From the NCBI GenBank assembly GCA_028291405.1, contig JAQGID010000142.1:1-44863 (forward strand): a stretch of 44,863 nt of DNA, given 5' to 3'. This document shows, piece after piece, positions 1-9,789 of the stretch; position 1 is the first letter of the stretch; each line of letters starts with the position of its first letter. This DNA is from Rhodospirillales bacterium (GTDB taxonomy: Bacteria > Pseudomonadota > Alphaproteobacteria > ATCC43930 > CGMCC-115725). The notes under the pieces were generated by a model. That model made no database searches and was not told where the DNA came from. It saw only the letters and a program-made list of their open reading frames with translations. Made by a program: the position numbers and the translations under genes.

Positions 1-2205
1 GCGGATTGTGCGTGCACAGCGTCGTATTGGTCGAGACCGCGAAGAACGGAACGTCGTTCGCCCGCGGCATGCAGTAGTCATTGTAGGATCCGGTCAGCAA
101 CTGGCCGTCCGCGTCGTAGACGCAGCCCTCGAGCAGCGCCTGGCCGATACCCTGGGTGAGGCCGCCATGGACCTGGCCCTCGACGATCATCGGATTGATG
201 ATCCGGCCGAAATCGTCGCAGGCGGTGAAGTCGACGATGCGCACGTAGCCGGTGTCACGCTCGATCTCGACCTCGGCGACATGCGCGCCCGAGGGATAGG
301 TGAAGTTCTTCGGATCGTAGAAGGCGGTCTCGTCGAGGCCGGGCTCGATCTCGTCGATCGGATAGTTGTGCGGCACATAGGCGGTCAGCGCGATCTCGCC
401 GAAGGTCTTGCAGCGGTCGGTGCCCGCGACGCTGAACTTGCCGTCCTTGAACTCGATGTCGGCCTCGGCCGCCTCGAGGAGATGCGCCGCGATCTTCCGG
501 CCCTTGGCGACGACCTTGTCGAGCGCCTTGACCACGGCGCTGCCGCCGACGGCGAGCGAGCGCGAGCCGTAGGTCCCCATGCCGAAGGGGATCTTGTTGG
601 TGTCGCCGTGCGACACCTCGACGCTGTCGATGTCGATGCCGAGCCGGTCGGCGACGAGCTGCGCCAAGGTCGTCTCATGGCCCTGGCCGTGGCTGTGAGT
701 CCCAGTGAAGAGCGTCACCGAGCCCGTTGGATGCACACGAACTTCCGCGCATTCATAGAGGCCGGCGCGGGCGCCGAGGGCGCCGGCGACCGCCGAGGGC
801 GCGATGCCGCAGGCCTCGATATACGTCGCCATGCCGATGCCGCGCAGCTTGCCCTGGCCCGCCGCAGCGGTGCGGCGCTCGGCGAAGCCGTCGTAATCGG
901 CGGCGGCGAGGGCGGTCGTCAGCGTCGTACGATAGTCGCCGCTGTCGTATTGCAGCGCGACCGGCGTCTGGTAGGGGTAGGCGTCGGCGGCGATGAAGTT
1001 GCGGCGGCGGATCTCCGCCGGGTCGAGCTTCATCTCGCGGGCGGCGACGTCGACGATGCGTTCGAGGATATAGGTCGCCTCGGGCCGTCCGGCGCCGCGA
1101 TAGGCGTCGACCGGGACGGTGTTGGTGAAGACGGCTTTGACCTCGCAGTAGATCTGCGGCGTCGTATAGGTGCCGGCGAGCAGCGTTGCGTAGAGATAGG
1201 TCGGGACGGCCGGCGCGAAGGTCGAGAGATAGGCCCCCATATTCGCCAGCGTCGCGACTCGCAGGGCGAGGAACTTGCCGTCCTTGTCGAGCGCCAGCTC
1301 GGCCTTGGTGACGTGGTCGCGGCCATGTGCGTCCGACATGAAGCTCTCGGAGCGTTCCGCCGTCCATTTGATCGGCCGGCGCAGCTTGCCGGCGGCCCAG
1401 GTGAGGATCGCCTCTTCGGCGTAGTGGAAGATCTTCGAGCCGAAGCCGCCGCCGACGTCGGGCGCGACGACGCGCAGCTTGTGCTCGGGAATATGCAACA
1501 CGAAGGCGCCCATCAGCAGGCGGATGACGTGGGGATTCTGGGTCGTCGTATAGAGCGTGTACTCGCCTGTCGCCCGGTCGAACTCGCCGATCGCCGCGCG
1601 CGGCTCCATGGCGTTCGGGATCAGGCGGTTGTTGACGATCTCGAGCTTGGCGACATGCGCCGTCTTGGCGAAGGCGACGTCGACCGCGCCCTTGTCGCCG
1701 ATATGCCAGTCGTAGCAGAGATTGCCCGGCGCCCCGTCGAAGATCTGCGGCGCGCCCGGCTCGAGGGCGGCGGCCAGCGTGACGGCGGCGGGCAGCACCT
1801 CGTACTCGACGGCGATCAGCTCGGCGGCGTCGCGGGCTGCCTGCTTGCTCTCGGCGATGACGACGGCGACCTGATCGCCGACGTGGCGCACCTTGTCGAC
1901 GGCGAGCGCCGGATGCGGCGGCTCCGCCATCGGCGAGCCGTCCTTGGAATGGATGCCCCAGCCGCAGGGCAACCCGCCGATCCCGTCGGCGGTCAAATCC
2001 TTGCCGGTGAAGACCGCGACGACGCCCGGCGCCGCGGCGGCAGCCGCCGTGTCGATGACGGCGATCCTGGCATGGGCGTGCGGGCTGCGCAGCATCCAGG
2101 CATAGAGCTGCCCCGGGCGATTGATGTCGTCCGTGTAGCTGCCCTGGCCGGTGAGGAAGCGGAAATCCTCCTTGCGCCTTACGGCGGCGCCGATGCCTGA
2201 CCCCG

Positions 2206-2209
<4 letters not shown>
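1..2209 (-). CDS. coxL: CoxL-like molybdenum hydroxylase large subunit, form II, 3' end outside window
   Basis: Large molybdopterin-cytosine-dinucleotide-binding subunit of a xanthine dehydrogenase/CO dehydrogenase-family enzyme. About 736 residues are present; the family usually has 760-790, so only the C-terminal tail is missing. Visible motifs are GGGFGSK in the Mo domain, GQGHET, and GIGQALLE with the presumed catalytic Glu near residue 694. The active-site loop at residues 369-375 reads AYRGAGR. Genuine CO-oxidising form I enzymes carry AYxCSFR, so this is a form II enzyme and CO oxidation should not be assumed; another aldehyde or N-heterocycle substrate is equally possible. The start codon overlaps the coxS stop (ATGA). 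No FAD subunit (coxM) is visible; it may lie to the left. Confidence 0.9.
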
Positions 2210-2688
<479 letters not shown>

Positions 2689-2808
2689 CGTTTCTCCCTG
2701 AAGGGTTTCCTCAAAACCTCGAGCCGCCGCGCGCTGGCGCGGCGACATGTTCGGCACAGTTTCGTGCGGCGCGCGGGCGCGGTCAAGCCGAAGCGTTCGG
2801 CCGGTCGC

Positions 2809-3498
2809 TCAGCGCGTGACGAAGTAGAGTACGATCGCGACGACAACCGCGAGACCGATGACCCAGGTCACCGGCGACAGCCCGCTGCGCGCCGGCGCGG
2901 CTGCGGCGGTCGATGGCGGCGGCGGTGCCGGACGGGGCGGCGGCGGACTCGCCGGCACTGGCTCCGCGACTGGCGCGGCGACGACCTCGGGCGAGCTCAT
3001 CCCGACCGCGGCCGGCTCCGGACTGGGGGCCGCAGCCGGCGCCATCGTACCGGCGCCCGAGGCGCCGACCACCGAGGCGAATTTGGCGAAGAACTCGTCG
3101 GCCATCTTGCGCGAGGCGCCGTCGATCAGCCGCGAGCCGATCTGCGCCAGCTTGCCGCCGACGTTGGCCTGCACAACGTAGCTCAGCAGCGTGCCCTCTG
3201 CGATGTCGACGAGCTTGACCGTCGCGCCGCCCTTGGCGAAGCCGGCGGCGCCGCCGGTGCCTTCGCCGGTGATCTTGTAGCCGTTCGGCGGATCGAGCTC
3301 GGACAGGATGACCTTGCCGCCGAACTTCGCCTTGACCGGGCCGACCTTGGCGACGACCTTGGCGGTCCACTCGACGTCCGACAGCTTGACGATCTCCTCG
3401 CAGCCGGGGATGCACTGGCTCAGGATCGTCGGATCGTTGAGCGCCTCCCACACATGCTGCCGTGCCGCCGGAATCCGGTACTCACCGGTCATGTCCAT
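2809..3498 (-). CDS. coxG: CoxG family SRPBCC protein with C-terminal membrane anchor
   Basis: Carbon monoxide dehydrogenase subunit G family, 229 residues. Residues 1 to about 150 form the START/SRPBCC domain (PGCEEI, FGGKV, VNVGGKLAQIGSRLID-type features). A proline/alanine-rich linker follows, and a hydrophobic helix at about 210-227 ends in a basic residue, as in a tail anchor. CoxG proteins are thought to tether Mo-hydroxylases to the membrane and to help electron transfer to quinone. The start at 3498 has GAGGGG upstream. It is the first gene of the leftward cox set, which supports a shared transcript with coxS and coxL. Confidence 0.9.
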   Translation of the reverse strand: MDMTGEYRIPAARQHVWEALNDPTILSQCIPGCEEIVKLSDVEWTAKVVAKVGPVKAKFGGKVILSELDPPNGYKITGEGTGGAAGFAKGGATVKLVDIAEGTLLSYVVQANVGGKLAQIGSRLIDGASRKMADEFFAKFASVVGASGAGTMAPAAAPSPEPAAVGMSSPEVVAAPVAEPVPASPPPPRPAPPPPSTAAAAPARSGLSPVTWVIGLAVVVAIVLYFVTR

Positions 3499-3604
3499 CG
3501 TATGATCCCCTCGATTTTGTGGAGCGAACCTAACTCGTGCATCGCCCATCGACAAGCCACGGCGTGACGCCGACGCGGCGCCGCCGAACCGGCGGTTGCG
3601 CCGC

Positions 3605-5014
3605 ATGATCCGCCGCCGGACGGCCGGTCTCCCGGCGCTGCTGATCGGGCTGCTCGCGGTATCGCCATGCCGTGCCGCGGCGGCGCCCGTTGCCGCCGAC
3701 TCGTCGCTGGGTCTGGTCTGGGTGCTGCCCTTCGTCGGGCTGCTTCTCACGATCGCCGTGACGCCGCTGCTGTCGGCGGCGTTCTGGCATCATCATCATG
3801 GCAAGCTCGCATGCTTGTGGTCCGCCGCCGTCATCCTGCCGTACGGAGCGCTCGCCGGTCCGTCGGCGGCGATACACATGGTGCTCGCGGCCCTCATTCA
3901 CGAATATCTTCCGTTCATCGCCCTGCTCGGCGCGCTGTTCACCGTCGCCGGCGGCATCCGCCTCACCGGCGTGCTGCGCGGGACGCCCGAAGTCAATCTG
4001 CTGCTGACGCTGGCCGGCACGCTCTCCGCCAGCGTCATCGGCACGACCGGCGCCGCCATGCTCTTCGTCCGGCCGTTGATCCGCGCCAATCGACGCCGCC
4101 GCCACAGCCAGCACGTCCTGGTCTTCTTCATCGTGCTGGTCGCCAACGTCGGCGGCGCGTTGTCGCCGCTCGGCGACCCGCCGCTGCTGCTCGGCTTCCT
4201 GCACGGCGTCCCGTTTTTCTGGCCGATGCGCAATCTGTGGGCGCCGACGGCCGCGCTCTGCGCTTTTCTGCTCGCCGTCCTTTATCTCCTCGACGGCCAT
4301 TTTCATCGGCGGGCGCCGCAGGGCGACCCGTCGCCGATCGCCGAGGTCGAAAAGCTCGGCCTCGACGGCAAGGTCAATCTGCTGCTGCTCGCCGCGGTGC
4401 TCGGCATCGTGCTCATCGGCAACAGCCTGCCGCTTGCCGTTCCACTCAGCCTCCTGGGCGTCGCCTTCGACAGCAGGCTGATCCTGCAGGTCGCGCTGTT
4501 GCTCGCCGTCGCGCTCCTGTCGCTGTGGCTGACGGCGCCTGCTGTCCGGCGGGCCAACGAATTCGCCTGGTCGGCGATGAGCGAGGTTGCGATCGTCTTC
4601 GCCGCGATCTTCGTCACGATCGCCCCGGTGCTGGCGATCCTGCACGGCGGCGGCGCCGCTGTCCTGTCGCAGCTGCTCAACCCCGGCGGTCTCCCGGACG
4701 AGCGGCTGTATTTCTGGGGAACCGGCTTGTTGTCCGGCTTCCTCGACAACGCCCCGACCTATCTCATGTTCTTCCACCTGGCCGGCGGCGATGCATCGGT
4801 GCTGGCCGGGCCGCAGAGCCCGACGCTGGTCGCGATCGCCGCCGGGGCGGTTTATTTCGGGGCGTTGACCTATGTCGGCAACGCGCCGAACTTCATGGTG
4901 AAATCGCTCGCCGAGGCGGGCGGGATCAAGATGCCGGGTTTCTTCGGTTTCATGCTGTGGTCGAGCGTTCTGCTCCTGCCACCGTTTCTTGTCATGTCGT
5001 GGCTGCTGTTCTGA
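3605..5014 (+). CDS. Sodium:proton antiporter / CitMHS-like ion transporter
   Basis: Polytopic inner-membrane protein of about 469 residues in the ion transporter superfamily (putative citrate/sodium:proton antiporter family, Pfam CitMHS_2-like). An N-terminal signal-like hydrophobic segment is followed by about 10-12 membrane helices. Characteristic stretches are FWHHHHGK, IHEYLPFI, GGALSPLGDPPLLLGFL, FLDNAPTYL and GNAPNFMVK; the paired NAP motifs belong to the transport core. The substrate cannot be told from sequence; Na+/H+ exchange is the usual annotation. The ATG at 3605 is preferred over an in-frame TTG at 3596; neither has a strong ribosome site. It is divergent from coxG across 106 bp. 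Confidence 0.85.
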   Translation: MIRRRTAGLPALLIGLLAVSPCRAAAAPVAADSSLGLVWVLPFVGLLLTIAVTPLLSAAFWHHHHGKLACLWSAAVILPYGALAGPSAAIHMVLAALIHEYLPFIALLGALFTVAGGIRLTGVLRGTPEVNLLLTLAGTLSASVIGTTGAAMLFVRPLIRANRRRRHSQHVLVFFIVLVANVGGALSPLGDPPLLLGFLHGVPFFWPMRNLWAPTAALCAFLLAVLYLLDGHFHRRAPQGDPSPIAEVEKLGLDGKVNLLLLAAVLGIVLIGNSLPLAVPLSLLGVAFDSRLILQVALLLAVALLSLWLTAPAVRRANEFAWSAMSEVAIVFAAIFVTIAPVLAILHGGGAAVLSQLLNPGGLPDERLYFWGTGLLSGFLDNAPTYLMFFHLAGGDASVLAGPQSPTLVAIAAGAVYFGALTYVGNAPNFMVKSLAEAGGIKMPGFFGFMLWSSVLLLPPFLVMSWLLF

Positions 5015-5117
5015 GCCGGGAATAGACGCCCGCTTCGGACGGTCTCGCTCGATGAGCGAAGTTGCCGGTGGGACCGCGGCGCGGCGTCTGAGAGTGAAAC
5101 GCCGAATAGGAGGAGCC

Positions 5118-6023
5118 ATGACGGGACGGGCGATGGACGGCGAGGGAGCGGCGCGGCGGGTCCTGGTCGCGGCGGCGCTCTTCGTCGCGAGCGCGGCCGG
5201 AGCCGCTGCCGACGAGGCGCAGGTCCAGCGCGGCGCCTATCTCTTCGCCGCTGCCGATTGCGTCGGCTGCCATACCGACGTCAAGAGCAAGGGCGCCCCG
5301 CTCGCCGGCGGTCGGCCGCTGGCGACGCCGTTTGGCACGTTCTATTCGCCGAACATCACGCCCGACAAGGCGACCGGCATCGGCAACTGGAGCCTCGCCG
5401 ACTTTCGCCGCGCGCTGCGCGAGGGAATCTCGCCGGACGGTTATTATTATTTTCCGGTCTTCCCCTTCACCTCCTTCACCAAGATGACCGACGAGGACAT
5501 CGCCGACCTCTTCGCCTTTCTCCAGACCCAGAAGCCGGTCGCTCAACCGAGCAAGCCGCATGACGTCAACCCGCCGTTCTCCTGGCGGTTCACGCTGGCC
5601 GGCTGGCGGATGCCGTTCTTCAAGCAGGGGCCGCTAGAGCCGGACGCCGGACGCGATGCCGCCTGGAACCGTGGCCGCTATCTCGCGGAGGCGGTGGCGC
5701 ATTGCGGCGAGTGTCACACGCCGCGCAATGTCCTCGGCGCCCTCGAGCAGAGCCGTGCCTATTCCGGCGATCCGAAGGGCCCGGACGGGCAATCGACGCC
5801 GAACATCACCCCCGACTTCAGAACCGGCATCGGCAATTGGACCGTCGCCGACATCACCAAGGTCCTGAAGACCGGCGAGACGCCCGATTTCGACGAGGTT
5901 GGGCATGGCATGGCAGAGGTGGTCAAAGGAACCGCGCAGCTCACCGACGACGACCGCACGGCGATCGCGACCTACCTCAAGTCGCTGCCGCCGGTATCGA
6001 CGCCGAAGAAGCCGGCTGCGTGA
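5118..6023 (+). CDS. Diheme periplasmic cytochrome c
   Basis: Secreted electron carrier of 301 residues. A signal peptide (about residues 14-35, ending in an Ala-rich cleavage region) precedes two cytochrome c domains. The haem sites are CVGCH at 48-52 and CGECH at 196-200. It resembles the cytochrome subunit of alcohol/aldehyde dehydrogenases (SPNITPD-type repeats near each haem), but that family usually has three haems. The start is fixed by a perfect AGGAGG just upstream. Lying beside a form II Mo-hydroxylase set, it is a plausible electron acceptor for that enzyme, although it is on the other strand. Its last 47 bp overlap the convergent Nudix gene. Confidence 0.9.
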   Translation: MTGRAMDGEGAARRVLVAAALFVASAAGAAADEAQVQRGAYLFAAADCVGCHTDVKSKGAPLAGGRPLATPFGTFYSPNITPDKATGIGNWSLADFRRALREGISPDGYYYFPVFPFTSFTKMTDEDIADLFAFLQTQKPVAQPSKPHDVNPPFSWRFTLAGWRMPFFKQGPLEPDAGRDAAWNRGRYLAEAVAHCGECHTPRNVLGALEQSRAYSGDPKGPDGQSTPNITPDFRTGIGNWTVADITKVLKTGETPDFDEVGHGMAEVVKGTAQLTDDDRTAIATYLKSLPPVSTPKKPAA

Positions 6024-6453
6024 GCTTCGCCGCCAGATAGCGCCTGATGTGCGGCGCGATCTCGTCGGGATGGATGCTCGCCGGCGCGCGGAAGCGGGCG
6101 CCGACGATCTCGCGGTGATCGATCCTCACCCGTGGCCGCTCGGCGAGAACCGCCTCGAAGATAGTGACGTGATCGATGCGGTTCTCGAAATAGAAGGCCG
6201 CCGCATCGGCCAGCCGCAACTGATCCGGCGTCAGGACCAGCCCGGTCTCCTCCTCGGTCTCGCGCAAAGCCGCCCGCTGGGCGTCCTCGCCGGGCCGGAT
6301 GCCGCCGCCGGGCAGGTTGACACCGCGCCGATAGGAGAGCGAGAGCATCAGGATCTCGCCGCCGTGCCACAGGGCGACGAGCGCGCCGTGGTGCCGCGGC
6401 CGGCGGAGGAACCACCAGGTCTTGGCCAGCCGATAGGCGATCCAATAGACCAT
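5977..6453 (-). CDS. Nudix hydrolase
   Basis: Cytoplasmic pyrophosphohydrolase-type protein of about 158 residues from the chosen start. A complete Nudix box is visible: G-x5-E-x7-RE-x2-EE-x-GL, beginning at GGGIRPGE. The N-terminal part, rich in Trp and Arg (KTWWFLRRPRHHG), matches a common alphaproteobacterial Nudix subgroup. The frame stays open to an ATG at 6558, but that start would run into the divergent HDAC-family gene at 6524 and adds an atypical leader, so I prefer the ATG at 6453; it has no obvious ribosome site. The C-terminus overlaps the cytochrome c gene. The substrate is unknown. Confidence 0.82.
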   Translation of the reverse strand: MVYWIAYRLAKTWWFLRRPRHHGALVALWHGGEILMLSLSYRRGVNLPGGGIRPGEDAQRAALRETEEETGLVLTPDQLRLADAAAFYFENRIDHVTIFEAVLAERPRVRIDHREIVGARFRAPASIHPDEIAPHIRRYLAAKLTQPASSASIPAAAT

Positions 6454-6523
6454 CTGCCACAGGCGGTCGACAGGCCGCGCACCGCGATTGACCGCAACGG
6501 AGGAGGGGGATAACTGATCTTCT

Positions 6524-7669
6524 ATGGCGACGGCTCCGCTCTTGATCGGCAACGACATCTACCGCAGTTCCTCCTATGGGCGCCAGCACCCGCTCGCGAT
6601 CCCGCGGGTCTCGACCGTCATCGACCTCGTGCGCGCCCTCGGCTGGCTCGACGAGGCTTCGTACCGCGTCAGCCCGAGGGCAACGCCGGACCAGCTGCTG
6701 CGGTTTCACGACGCCGAGTATATCGCGGCCCTGCAGCGCGCCGAGGTGGAACAAAGGGTCAGTGCCGAGACGGCGCAGCGCTTCGGCATCGGGACCCACG
6801 GCAATCCGATCTATCCCGAGATGTTCCGCCGCCCGGCGACCTCGTGCGGCGCCAGCCTGCTGGCGGCCGACCTGCTGCTCTCCGGCCGCCACGCGGTGAT
6901 CTACAGCCCGGCCGGCGGGACGCACCACGGTCGGCCCGACCGCGCCGCCGGTTTCTGCTATTTCAACGACCCGGCACTGGCGATCCTGCGGCTGCTCGAC
7001 GGCGGCACCCGGCGGCTCCTCTACGTCGATCTGGACGCGCATCATTGCGATGGCGTCGCCGATGCCTTCGCCGACGAGGAGCGCGTCGTCGTCCTGTCGG
7101 TGCACGAGGAGGGCCGCTGGCCGTTCTCCGGCGCGCTCGAGGACGAAGGTTGCGGCAATCTCTTCAACCTGCCGGTGCCGCAGGATTTCAACGACAGCGA
7201 GATGGCGGCGATCGTCGATCGGTTGATCCTGCCGCTCGCCGCGGCCGTCGCGCCCGAGGTTGTCGTCGTGCAAGCCGGCGCCGACGCGCTCGCCGAGGAC
7301 CCGTTGAGCCGCCTGTCGCTGTCGAATGCGGCGCTGTGGCGCGCCCTCGCCGCGATCGCGAAACGCGCGCCGCGCCTGTTGGTGCTGGGCGGCGGCGGCT
7401 ACAATCCGTGGTCGGTGGCGCGCTGCTGGGCCGGCAATTGGGCGGTCCTCAACGGTATCGAAATGCCGCGGGTCCTGCCGCCGGGGGCCGAAGCAGTGCT
7501 GCGCGGCCTCAGCTGGTCGCGCAGCGCCGGCCGCAACCCGCCGGAGCATTGGTTCACCACGCTCGCCGACGCACCGCGCGACGGCGAGGTTCGCCCCGAG
7601 ATCCTGCAGCGCCTCGCCCGGCTGACGCCGCGCGTCGCCGATGCCGCCAGCTTTGCCGAGGCTTTATGA
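6524..7669 (+). CDS. Histone deacetylase family protein (AcuC/acetylpolyamine amidohydrolase type)
   Basis: Zinc hydrolase of 381 residues that would remove acyl groups from lysine or polyamine nitrogen. The catalytic features are all present: the HH pair in GTHHGRPDRAAGF (about 133-134), Zn ligands in DLDAHH (D171, H173), the third ligand in QAGADALAEDP, and the Gly-rich GGGGYN with the catalytic Tyr. Bacterial homologues act on acetyl-CoA synthetase lysines or on acetylated polyamines; the sequence does not decide which. The AGGAGGGGG ribosome site is rather distant (about 17 bases) from the ATG. Its stop overlaps the DUF192 start (ATGA). Confidence 0.9.
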   Translation: MATAPLLIGNDIYRSSSYGRQHPLAIPRVSTVIDLVRALGWLDEASYRVSPRATPDQLLRFHDAEYIAALQRAEVEQRVSAETAQRFGIGTHGNPIYPEMFRRPATSCGASLLAADLLLSGRHAVIYSPAGGTHHGRPDRAAGFCYFNDPALAILRLLDGGTRRLLYVDLDAHHCDGVADAFADEERVVVLSVHEEGRWPFSGALEDEGCGNLFNLPVPQDFNDSEMAAIVDRLILPLAAAVAPEVVVVQAGADALAEDPLSRLSLSNAALWRALAAIAKRAPRLLVLGGGGYNPWSVARCWAGNWAVLNGIEMPRVLPPGAEAVLRGLSWSRSAGRNPPEHWFTTLADAPRDGEVRPEILQRLARLTPRVADAASFAEAL

Positions 7670-8157
7670 CGATGTTCCTGCCGCCCGCGATCACCCGCCG
7701 CTTCGCCCTGCTGGCGCTGCTGCTCGCCTTCGCCCTGCCGGCCGGCGCGCCGCACGCCGAGCTGGCGAGCTTCAGCAAGTCCGAGTTGACGATCGAGACG
7801 GCGAGCGGCAAGTACCGCTTCGCCATCGAGGAGGCCAAGACCGAGGCGCAGATGGAGCAGGGGCTGATGTACCGCCGCTCGATGCCGCTCGACGCCGGGA
7901 TGCTGTTCGAGTACCAGCGGCCGCAGGTCATGACGTTCTGGATGAAGAACACGCTGATCCCCCTCGACATGGTCTTCATCGCCAGCGATGGGACGATCGC
8001 CGACATCCACGAGCGTGCCGTGCCGCTGCTGCTCGACCCGATCAACTCCGCCGGCCCGGTGCTCGGGGTCCTCGAGCTCAATGGCGGCACGGTGGCGCGG
8101 CTCGGCATCAAGCGCGGCGACCGAGTCCTGCACCCGATGTTCGGCAATGCCTCCTGA
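7666..8157 (+). CDS. DUF192 family exported protein
   Basis: Protein of 163 residues with an N-terminal signal peptide (about 1-31, ending PHAELA) and a DUF192 domain. Typical conserved pieces are MEQGLMYRRSMP, GMLFEY, MTFWMKNTLIPLDMVFI and VLELNGG. The family forms a small beta-barrel of unknown biochemical function and is usually periplasmic in proteobacteria. The start is fixed by a 4-nt overlap with the HDAC-family stop, so the two are probably co-translated, although no functional link is known. Confidence 0.92.
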   Translation: MTMFLPPAITRRFALLALLLAFALPAGAPHAELASFSKSELTIETASGKYRFAIEEAKTEAQMEQGLMYRRSMPLDAGMLFEYQRPQVMTFWMKNTLIPLDMVFIASDGTIADIHERAVPLLLDPINSAGPVLGVLELNGGTVARLGIKRGDRVLHPMFGNAS

Positions 8158-8166
8158 AACGTCGCC

Positions 8167-8829
8167 TCAGCGGATCCGCGCCAGCGTCAGCCCGTCGCCA
8201 ATCGGCAGCAGTACCGGGTCGACGCGCACATCGTCGCGCAGCTTGCGATTGAGCGCGCGCAGCGCCACCGTGTCCGCGTCGCGGTCGCCCGGATCGGCGA
8301 CGGCGCCGCCCCAAAGGACGTTGTCGATGGCGATCAGCCCGCCGCGCCGCAGCAGGCGCAGCGCCGCCTCGTAATAGGCATCGTAATTGCTCTTGTCCGC
8401 GTCGATGAAGGCGAAGTCGAAGCGTCCGGCCTCGCCCTCGGCGCTCAGCGATTGCAACGTCGCCAGCGCCGGCCCGAGCCGCAGCTGAATCTTGCCGGCG
8501 ACGCCGGCCATGGTCCAATAGCGCTGCGCCACTGCGGTCGTCCTCGGATTGACGTCGCAGCAGACGATCCTGCCGTCGTCCGGCAGGGCGAGCGCGACCG
8601 CGAGCGCGCTGTAGCCGGTGAACGTGCCGATCTCGAGGCAGCGCCGCGCCCCCATCAGCCGGACGATCATCGCCATGAGCTGCCCCTGGTCGGCGCCGAT
8701 CTGCATGCCGGCGCCGGGCATCCGCTCCGTCTCCTCGCGGAGTTGGCGCAGAATGTCCGGCTCGGGCCGCGCGACCTCAGCGAGATAATCCTGCAGGCGG
8801 TCGGTCAGCGTGACGTGGCGGGACGACAT
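8167..8829 (-). CDS. Class I O-methyltransferase (cation-dependent, CCoAOMT-like)
   Basis: SAM-dependent methyltransferase of 220 residues from the chosen start. The SAM motif LEIGTFTGYSALA lies near residue 65-77, and FIDADKSNYDAYY contains the metal/substrate-binding acidic residues typical of catechol-type O-methyltransferases. The C-terminal DNVLWGG and GLTLARIR stretches also fit the family. The start at 8829 has GAGGACC upstream; a start seven codons earlier is possible. It converges on the DUF192 gene with 9 bp between stops. The substrate is not evident. Confidence 0.9.
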   Translation of the reverse strand: MSSRHVTLTDRLQDYLAEVARPEPDILRQLREETERMPGAGMQIGADQGQLMAMIVRLMGARRCLEIGTFTGYSALAVALALPDDGRIVCCDVNPRTTAVAQRYWTMAGVAGKIQLRLGPALATLQSLSAEGEAGRFDFAFIDADKSNYDAYYEAALRLLRRGGLIAIDNVLWGGAVADPGDRDADTVALRALNRKLRDDVRVDPVLLPIGDGLTLARIR

Positions 8830-8959
8830 CGGCGGTCCTCGGGGTTGCATCCGTCAATGTGGTGCCGGCCGCAGCGGCGGGAAAGGGCGCGGAAGGGGCG
8901 CGCGGCCGGGCCGAAGCTTGCCGCGGGCGGCGCCATCGTGTATCTCGTCCGGCCGAGGA

Positions 8960-9036
8960 CGGGGCGTAGCTCAGCCTGGTAGAGCGCTAGCTTTGGGAGC
9001 TAGAAGCCGGAGGTTCGAATCCTCTCGCCCCGACCA
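8960..9036 (+). tRNA. tRNA-Pro (anticodon TGG)
   Basis: Full cloverleaf with encoded CCA. The acceptor stem CGGGGCG pairs with CGCCCCG, discriminator A. The D arm is GCTC/GAGC. The anticodon stem CTAGC/GCTAG encloses loop TTTGGGA, giving anticodon TGG. The T loop is TTCGAAT. Confidence 0.97.
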
Positions 9037-9072
9037 ACGGAATCGACCATGCGGGAAGGGATCAGATCGCCG

Positions 9073-9369
9073 ATGGCGCGCGCACGCATCTACCGGCCGT
9101 CCAAGACGGCGATGCAGTCGGGACGGGCGGGAACCCGCAAATGGGTCCTCGACTACGAAACCGCGACCCGGCGCACCCCCGACCCCTTGATGGGCTGGGC
9201 GAGTGCGGCGGATACGCTGAACGAGGTGCGGCTAAAGTTCGACACGCTCGAAGAGGCGATCGCCTTCGCCACCAAGAAGGGGCTCGACTACGCCCTCATC
9301 GAGCCGCACGAGCGGACACCGAAGACCAAGGCCTATGCCGATAATTTTCGCTATGACCGGGTGCGGTGA
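9073..9369 (+). CDS. ETC complex I accessory subunit, NDUFS4-like
   Basis: Protein of 98 residues in the ETC complex I subunit conserved region family (bacterial homologue of mitochondrial NDUFS4, the 18-kDa subunit). Conserved stretches are ARIYRPSKTAMQSGRAGT, KWVLDYE, DPLMGW and FDTLEEAIAFA. In alphaproteobacteria this protein binds the peripheral arm of NADH:quinone oxidoreductase and is normally encoded away from the nuo operon, as here. I place the start at 9073, which gives the typical N-terminus (GGGAAGGG lies about 15 bases upstream); an ATG at 9049 would add eight unusual residues. The gene sits between two tRNA genes. Confidence 0.93.
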   Translation: MARARIYRPSKTAMQSGRAGTRKWVLDYETATRRTPDPLMGWASAADTLNEVRLKFDTLEEAIAFATKKGLDYALIEPHERTPKTKAYADNFRYDRVR

Positions 9370-9391
9370 GCCGCGTCGCAGAAGCCTTCAG

Positions 9392-9468
<77 letters not shown>

Positions 9469-9789
9469 ATAAAATCAGGTAGATAGCTGATTATTCTTAC
9501 AACGAACACAAAATGAGCTGGTCGTTCGCCCGCGCGTTGGGTAACCGGGACCTCTGACTGCGGCGGCCGCTCGTGTCTGCTGCCAAGGAAGTCAGCTCTG
9601 CCGATAGTCGGCACGCTTTCATCTGGCTCCCTCTTTATGGTGAGGCGGTAAGCTGGCGCACTTGAAACGTGTTGCGTCGGCGCAACAACTGCCCAGAGAT
9701 TGAAAATCCCTCCAGCTATTCGATTGAATCGCGAGCAATTTGCCGCTTTTTTCCTCAAGGTTGGCTTTTGCCCTAACTCTGAGGAAAAC
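9469..9789. other. Intergenic region between tRNA-Arg and barrel protein gene
   Basis: About 320 bp, noticeably more AT-rich than the flanking genes. I see no convincing coding frame and no integrase remnant. The one clear structure is an inverted repeat at 9670-9687; the rest presumably holds the promoter of the downstream outer-membrane protein gene. Confidence 0.6.
9670..9687. promoter_or_regulatory. Inverted repeat, candidate operator
   Basis: Seven-base perfect arms TGTTGCG and CGCAACA separated by TCGG, about 100 bp upstream of the outer-membrane barrel gene. It could be a protein-binding site or a short hairpin; no regulator gene is adjacent. Confidence 0.35.

Noticed and set aside
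8-2200. A 730-codon open frame on the plus strand
   Set aside because: It is the antisense of coxL. Its translation is Arg/Asp/Val-rich without any family motif, while the minus strand gives clear Mo-hydroxylase motifs.
3530-5119. A 529-codon open frame on the minus strand
   Set aside because: Antisense of the antiporter gene; charged low-complexity translation typical of GC-rich shadow frames.
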